DNA from: Bdellovibrionales bacterium
Lineage (GTDB): Bacteria; Bdellovibrionota; Bdellovibrionia; Bdellovibrionales; UBA1609
Direction of reading: 5' to 3'
Length of the DNA stretch: 57,711 nucleotides
Assembly (NCBI GenBank): GCA_023301025.1
Contig: JALZUR010000025.1
Location: 1 to 57,711, forward strand
Positions 54,060-57,711 of the stretch are shown piece by piece. The notes beneath the pieces are model-generated. The model worked only from the letters and a program-made list of their open reading frames with translations. It was not told the origin of the DNA and made no database searches. Position 1 is the stretch's first letter. Each line of letters opens with the position of its first letter. The translations under genes and the position numbers were made by a program.

Positions 54060-55858
54060 ACAAGCTCCAATGGAAAACGCATTGTAAAATATGCACCAGC
54101 TTCATTAAGATTGTTTCCAAAATTTAGATCTCCACCATGCAATTTAACAAACTCATGAATTAAAAACATTCCATAACCCACACCTTCAGCTTTCTGACTA
54201 GTTCCAAAAAGTTCAATTTGATTAAAATTCTCTGGAAATCCAGGACCACGATCTTCAAAACTCAAAACTGCGAACCCATTTTGTTTAAATAGACTAATAA
54301 AAACTTCACCCTTATACTCCATAGCTTCAATAGAATTTTTAAGCACATTAAATACAGCCTGGCTGATAATCGTAGAAGAACCAGAGATCCACACATCAGG
54401 CTCAAAGGAGCAATGAATTTTTACCTTCTGAACTAATATTTTTGTTAATAAAAAGGCATCTTCAATCACCTTTTGAAGTTTTATTCGTTCAAAATCAATT
54501 TTTTTTGAAGAGAAATTATTTAAATTTTCAATTATGGACAAACACCTTTTTGAAGCTTTTGAAACCTCCTCAAAATCTTCTTGAACTTGCCCGGTAAAGT
54601 ATTGTTTTAATTCATTAGAAAGCTCATAAATCCCAGTAAGAGGATTATTTAGTTCATGTGTTAATGCAGTAGTTACAATGCCTAAACTCTGAAGCTTTCC
54701 TCTTTGAATTTTTAGTGAATCTCTTTTTTTTGATGTTAGTTTTGATTCATAAATATGTAATCTATCAAGACTATTAAAATGACTTAAGTTTGAAGAGTGG
54801 ACTATATAATTATTATCTTCTAACTCTATACTAACATTGTCATCGCTCTGATTGTTTAAAGGGCAGAGACTACAAGGACTGTCTTTTTCAAAAATGTACT
54901 TATAGCATTTTTTTCCTACAGACTCTTTCCTGTTTGAAACTTTAATTTCATGATCATGTCCTACCAGTATTGATATATCTTTGATCTGTCCAAAAGCTGA
55001 AGACAACAAAGAGCTTATCTTTGATAGTTTTTCCGTTTGAAGTACTCTAATTAGATTAGTAATAAGAAGCTTAAAAAGCATCTTAAAAAAGAAACTTTGA
55101 CTTTCAAAGTTTGTATCTGACTCAAAAAGCACATAAATTCTTTCACTTTTATTTAAATTATAGGACTGTATCTCATAATGCGAAAGTACAGGCCTAAATA
55201 AAATATCAGCTAAATTTTTAGACATTTTAGATTTGTCATTTTTTACATTTATAAGTTTTTTAAACTTTTTTGAATCAATTCGTGTAAGAGTTTTTTTTGT
55301 ACACAAGAAACCTGAGTTATCATCTATGTAGATTAAAGAAAGTTTGATTCCTTTATAACGAAGTACTCTTAATCGCTCTGTCTCATAAACCATCTGCTCT
55401 AATGAGTTAACAGAAAGAAGTCTTACTACATACTCACGAAGACCTTTTTTTTCAATTGAACTTTCTTTTAAAAGTTGAACTTCTGAGGTATTTTTTTGTA
55501 TTTCATTTTTAATTTGTTCTTCAAGACTTATCTCTTTTTTTTCATCTTCAATATACTTCTTATAGCTTTCTATTTTCTTATTTTCAGTCAAAGCTGATTC
55601 TTTTTTTAGAAAATCAACAATTTCAGACTCTTCGGTCTTAGTAGAGAAGTAATATTTGATATTATCGGTATCCGAAACAGTTTTTGCAGCATCTAATGAA
55701 CTAAGCTCACCGCAAAAGACTTTCACAGCATCTGTCTTAAAAGAAATATTTTTAGCGTCAACAATAAGATAGTCTTCTGAGGTATACGTATCAGATTCTT
55801 TAGCTTTTTTTATTTTTTTAAAATCTGACTTTCCAGATACTAAAAAGGATATATTCAT
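54056..55858 (-). CDS. sensor histidine kinase with Cys cluster
   Basis: A 600-residue kinase without clear membrane segments, so probably cytosolic. Residues 1-95 resemble a degenerate receiver-like fold. A coiled coil follows (about 85-140), then a GAF-like region, and a segment with C318, C329 and C332 (KKCYKYIFEKDSPCSLCPLN) that resembles the redox cysteine patch of PAS-type sensors. The HisKA box is TALTHELNNPLTGI with H401, and the ATP domain has NVLKNSIEAM, EDRGPGFPENF and GVGYGMFLIHEFVKLHGG. It overlaps both the upstream 115-residue gene and the downstream regulator by 4 bases. Confidence 0.88.
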   Translation of the reverse strand: MNISFLVSGKSDFKKIKKAKESDTYTSEDYLIVDAKNISFKTDAVKVFCGELSSLDAAKTVSDTDNIKYYFSTKTEESEIVDFLKKESALTENKKIESYKKYIEDEKKEISLEEQIKNEIQKNTSEVQLLKESSIEKKGLREYVVRLLSVNSLEQMVYETERLRVLRYKGIKLSLIYIDDNSGFLCTKKTLTRIDSKKFKKLINVKNDKSKMSKNLADILFRPVLSHYEIQSYNLNKSERIYVLFESDTNFESQSFFFKMLFKLLITNLIRVLQTEKLSKISSLLSSAFGQIKDISILVGHDHEIKVSNRKESVGKKCYKYIFEKDSPCSLCPLNNQSDDNVSIELEDNNYIVHSSNLSHFNSLDRLHIYESKLTSKKRDSLKIQRGKLQSLGIVTTALTHELNNPLTGIYELSNELKQYFTGQVQEDFEEVSKASKRCLSIIENLNNFSSKKIDFERIKLQKVIEDAFLLTKILVQKVKIHCSFEPDVWISGSSTIISQAVFNVLKNSIEAMEYKGEVFISLFKQNGFAVLSFEDRGPGFPENFNQIELFGTSQKAEGVGYGMFLIHEFVKLHGGDLNFGNNLNEAGAYFTMRFPLELV

Positions 55859-56202
55859 GCAGCATGAATTTCACTAGACTCACTAGATTTTAAAAGGCCT
55901 AGAGTTTTTTCTTGTTCAATAAGTACATACCTTTTTTCATCTTTTTTATCACTAAGGATTCTATACTCTGTTAAATATTCACTTTCAAACCTGAAGTTAG
56001 ACCAATCAATCATTGAAAGAAATATAACCTTTTCATCTAAAATACTAAGGCTTTTGATAAGATAATCTCTTGTTAATAAAAAATGCTGCCAATCTTGTTC
56101 ATCTAAATTTTTAAATTCTGTTATAGCCAAATGATTGATTTGTATTAGCTCATCTAAAACTTGGTTGCGCTTTATGACAGCTTGAAGAATATTTTTTTCC
56201 AT
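55855..56202 (-). CDS. small helical protein in sensor kinase operon
   Basis: A 115-residue, highly helical protein (about four helices) with no signal peptide and no motif I recognise. It overlaps the kinase gene by 4 bases, so it is co-translated and may be a kinase partner, as in other small accessory proteins of two-component systems. A faint similarity to export-chaperone folds (FlgN-like helical hairpin) is only a shape impression. Confidence 0.6.
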   Translation of the reverse strand: MEKNILQAVIKRNQVLDELIQINHLAITEFKNLDEQDWQHFLLTRDYLIKSLSILDEKVIFLSMIDWSNFRFESEYLTEYRILSDKKDEKRYVLIEQEKTLGLLKSSESSEIHAA

Positions 56203-56525
56203 GTGAGCTCCTATTAAGAATCAATCTTTACTACTTTTATAGAATGACACATTAATCTAAAGATGAGTGAGCCAAATATTTGTCTCATAGGGTAAAGTCC
56301 TGCTTTTTATAGAAAAGGGCTTGGCTTTGTTTTAGAGCCCTAGACACCCCTGGCCGTAGGTATTCTATATTTGCTTTTGAACTATTTATTCTTAATTCGA
56401 TACATCACTGATCAACTGTCAAATTTCTAAACAGTTTAAAGCCCTCAAAACACTACAAAAGAGCCAATTGTAAACTAAACTTTGGAACAGTTTATGCAGA
56501 GTATACTTTATCCGGGGGGAAGAAA
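56203..56525. other. intergenic region, 323 bases, no gene seen
   Basis: AT-rich spacer between two divergent genes. An imperfect hairpin AGGGCT/AGCCCT lies at 56316-56341. A TATACT box at 56502-56507 could be the -10 of the 56526 gene, but the nearest TTGGAA is only 14 bases upstream. Ribosome binding sequence GGGGGGAAG precedes the ATG. I find no RNA gene here. Confidence 0.4.
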
Positions 56526-57686
56526 ATGAAAGAAAAAGCTATATTTACATCTATTGTTGTTTCGATTTTATTCTTAGTTTTCTCACTATTTTCTTCGTTA
56601 AACAAAAACCAAAAGACACCTTTAGCAGATCAATCTATTGATTTAAATACGCCTAGCGATTCAAAATTAAAAGCTTATCAAAATAATTATAAAAAGATTA
56701 GCGTAAATGATTTAAAAACTCAAAGAGAAGCAATTGATAGATTTAAGAGAAACCGTAGAAGAAGAGCAAGAATCAATAGAAATACAAGTGCAAGTAATAC
56801 TGACATAAATAAAAGACTTAAAGAATTACAAGAAAATGCGGCTATACATAAGAAAAACTCTAAAACTAAAAACACTGATAAAACAAAAGAAAAAGCCTTA
56901 ACAGAAGAAGAAAAAAAGAAAAAAGAAGAGGCTGAAAAGAAGAAAAAACAAGAAGCAGCCAAAAAAGAACAACAAGAACGCATTAAAAATGAAAACCAAG
57001 CTAAATCAAGCAACTCTTTGAATAAAAAGAAAGATTCAAATATATCTTCTCTAAAAACAAAACAAAGAAATCAATCTAGTATAATTGTTGCAAATCAAAA
57101 TAATAGTATCAATGAAGAGCCAATTGAAGATGATTCTAGTCAAGAAAACTCTAATTCTACTGGTACAGGCTCAAGGCAAACAAGTGACGAAACAACTGAT
57201 AATACCTCTCTAACAGAAAGTTCAACAGAACTAGATGCTTTAATTCAAGAAAGAAACACCGAAGGACTTCTTGCACTTTTAGAGAGTTCAAACCTAAGCA
57301 CATTTAAAAGAACTTCACTCACAACTTTAGTTAAATCTATAAACATCGTAGAAAACATAGACTTCATAAGCCCAATAGTGATTTCCACATACTTAAATAT
57401 AAACAATTTAGGACTCTTTACAAACTCAATGATTGTTGATGACTATAGCTTTGAAGAAAAGAGCTTTATGGCCTCTCTTATAATACAAAACTTAGATGGT
57501 TCGGCAAAACTATTATCTAGAAGTGACTTTGTAGATTTATATTTCAATGGCGTAAAAGCCCAGCTGTCTAATACAACTAGCGAAAGTAACTCTAATGTTA
57601 TAGATCTTTACACTGAGCTAGATATGAAAATTGATGAAACCTATGAACTTATAGACTCTGAAACTGAAGTAGCCTTAAACCAATAG
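56526..57686 (+). CDS. membrane-anchored low-complexity protein, unknown
   Basis: A 386-residue protein with one N-terminal membrane helix (AIFTSIVVSILFLVFSLFSS), then a charged coiled-coil (about residues 90-155, lysine- and glutamate-rich), a serine/asparagine/threonine-rich stretch (about 160-240), and a helical C-terminal domain (about 240-386) of unknown type. I recognise no family. The composition suggests a periplasmic or surface tether with a folded tip. Start ATG 56526 with a strong G-rich ribosome binding site. It runs into a pentanucleotide repeat after the stop. Confidence 0.55.
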   Translation: MKEKAIFTSIVVSILFLVFSLFSSLNKNQKTPLADQSIDLNTPSDSKLKAYQNNYKKISVNDLKTQREAIDRFKRNRRRRARINRNTSASNTDINKRLKELQENAAIHKKNSKTKNTDKTKEKALTEEEKKKKEEAEKKKKQEAAKKEQQERIKNENQAKSSNSLNKKKDSNISSLKTKQRNQSSIIVANQNNSINEEPIEDDSSQENSNSTGTGSRQTSDETTDNTSLTESSTELDALIQERNTEGLLALLESSNLSTFKRTSLTTLVKSINIVENIDFISPIVISTYLNINNLGLFTNSMIVDDYSFEEKSFMASLIIQNLDGSAKLLSRSDFVDLYFNGVKAQLSNTTSESNSNVIDLYTELDMKIDETYELIDSETEVALNQ

Positions 57687-57690
57687 CTCA

Positions 57691-57711
57691 TCTATTCTAT
57701 TCTATTCTATT
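57691..57711. repeat. TCTAT pentanucleotide tandem repeat
   Basis: At least 4.2 perfect copies of TCTAT at the window edge, 4 bases after the stop of the 56526 gene. The array may go on outside the window. Repeats of this type vary in number by slippage and can affect nearby expression. Confidence 0.75.

Noticed and set aside
56311-56341. Hairpin AGGGCT/AGCCCT as a terminator
   Set aside because: It has a 14-base loop and no T-run, and lies between divergent genes where no transcript should end.

Overview
This window is a gene-dense stretch of low-GC bacterial chromosome from a Gram-negative organism: it has lptE, lolC-like and murJ genes, many lipoproteins and an outer-membrane barrel candidate. 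The abundance of secreted proteins of unknown function, a CFI-box protein, a eukaryotic-type AdoMet decarboxylase, a Thermus-type isocitrate dehydrogenase and the TIGR03545/TIGR03546 pair fit a marine Bdellovibrio-like predator (Bdellovibrionota, Bacteriovoracales, Halobacteriovorax/Bacteriovorax type). The assignment is an inference from gene content, not from a marker alignment. I see no prophage, insertion sequence, CRISPR array or integrated element.

Layout. 1-5.2 kb: the 5' part of a transketolase (minus strand), then a plus-strand run of adenosine deaminase-like gene, lipid kinase, pssA and asd. 5.2-9.5 kb: a small lipoprotein, a CFI-box surface protein, a barrel-like protein, truA, rplM-rpsI and a terminator. 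9.5-13.1 kb: three minus-strand exported proteins of unknown or broad function. 13.2-18.6 kb: a minus-strand operon of a pgpH-like phosphodiesterase, ybeY, prfB (with its programmed frameshift) and a lolC/E-like permease. 18.7-26.8 kb: mazG-like, murJ divergent from rpsT, lptE-holA, a class V aminotransferase with a SerA-like dehydrogenase, and purA. 26.9-27.1 kb: tRNA-Lys and tRNA-Glu. 27.3-35.8 kb: an Ig-like lipoprotein, a secreted protein with no canonical start codon, a secreted nuclease-domain protein, the TIGR03546/TIGR03545 pair and an RmuC-like protein. 35.9-42.8 kb: icd, a BCCT transporter, glutaredoxin 2, a secreted protein, an AGCS symporter and mscL. 42.8-50.8 kb: tRNA-Arg, queF, a small lipoprotein, trmH, speE-speD, a glycosyltransferase, a CinA-like protein, an ABC1 kinase and an acyl-CoA dehydrogenase. 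50.9-57.7 kb: a DUF2802-like protein, aspartate aminotransferase, coaD, rsmD, a two-component operon and a low-complexity membrane-anchored protein ending at a pentanucleotide repeat.

How the genes work together. Most are housekeeping: translation (L13, S9, S20, RF2, TruA, TrmH, RsmD, YbeY, QueF, three tRNAs), envelope building (PssA, MurJ, LptE, LolC-like), central metabolism (Icd, transketolase, Asd, AspC-like, serine-type pair, PurA, CoaD) and polyamines (SpeE with SpeD).

The most unusual signal is that three separate genes (from 2767, 29722 and 37484) lack an ATG, GTG or TTG where the conserved or signal-peptide N-terminus must begin. Each instead has ATT or ATC placed 7-9 bases after an AAGG Shine-Dalgarno sequence. 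The other points worth following are the CFI-box protein, a lipoprotein with a possible Cys-His-Asp triad, a nuclease domain fused to a long unknown N-terminus, and a three-gene sensor kinase operon with a cysteine cluster.
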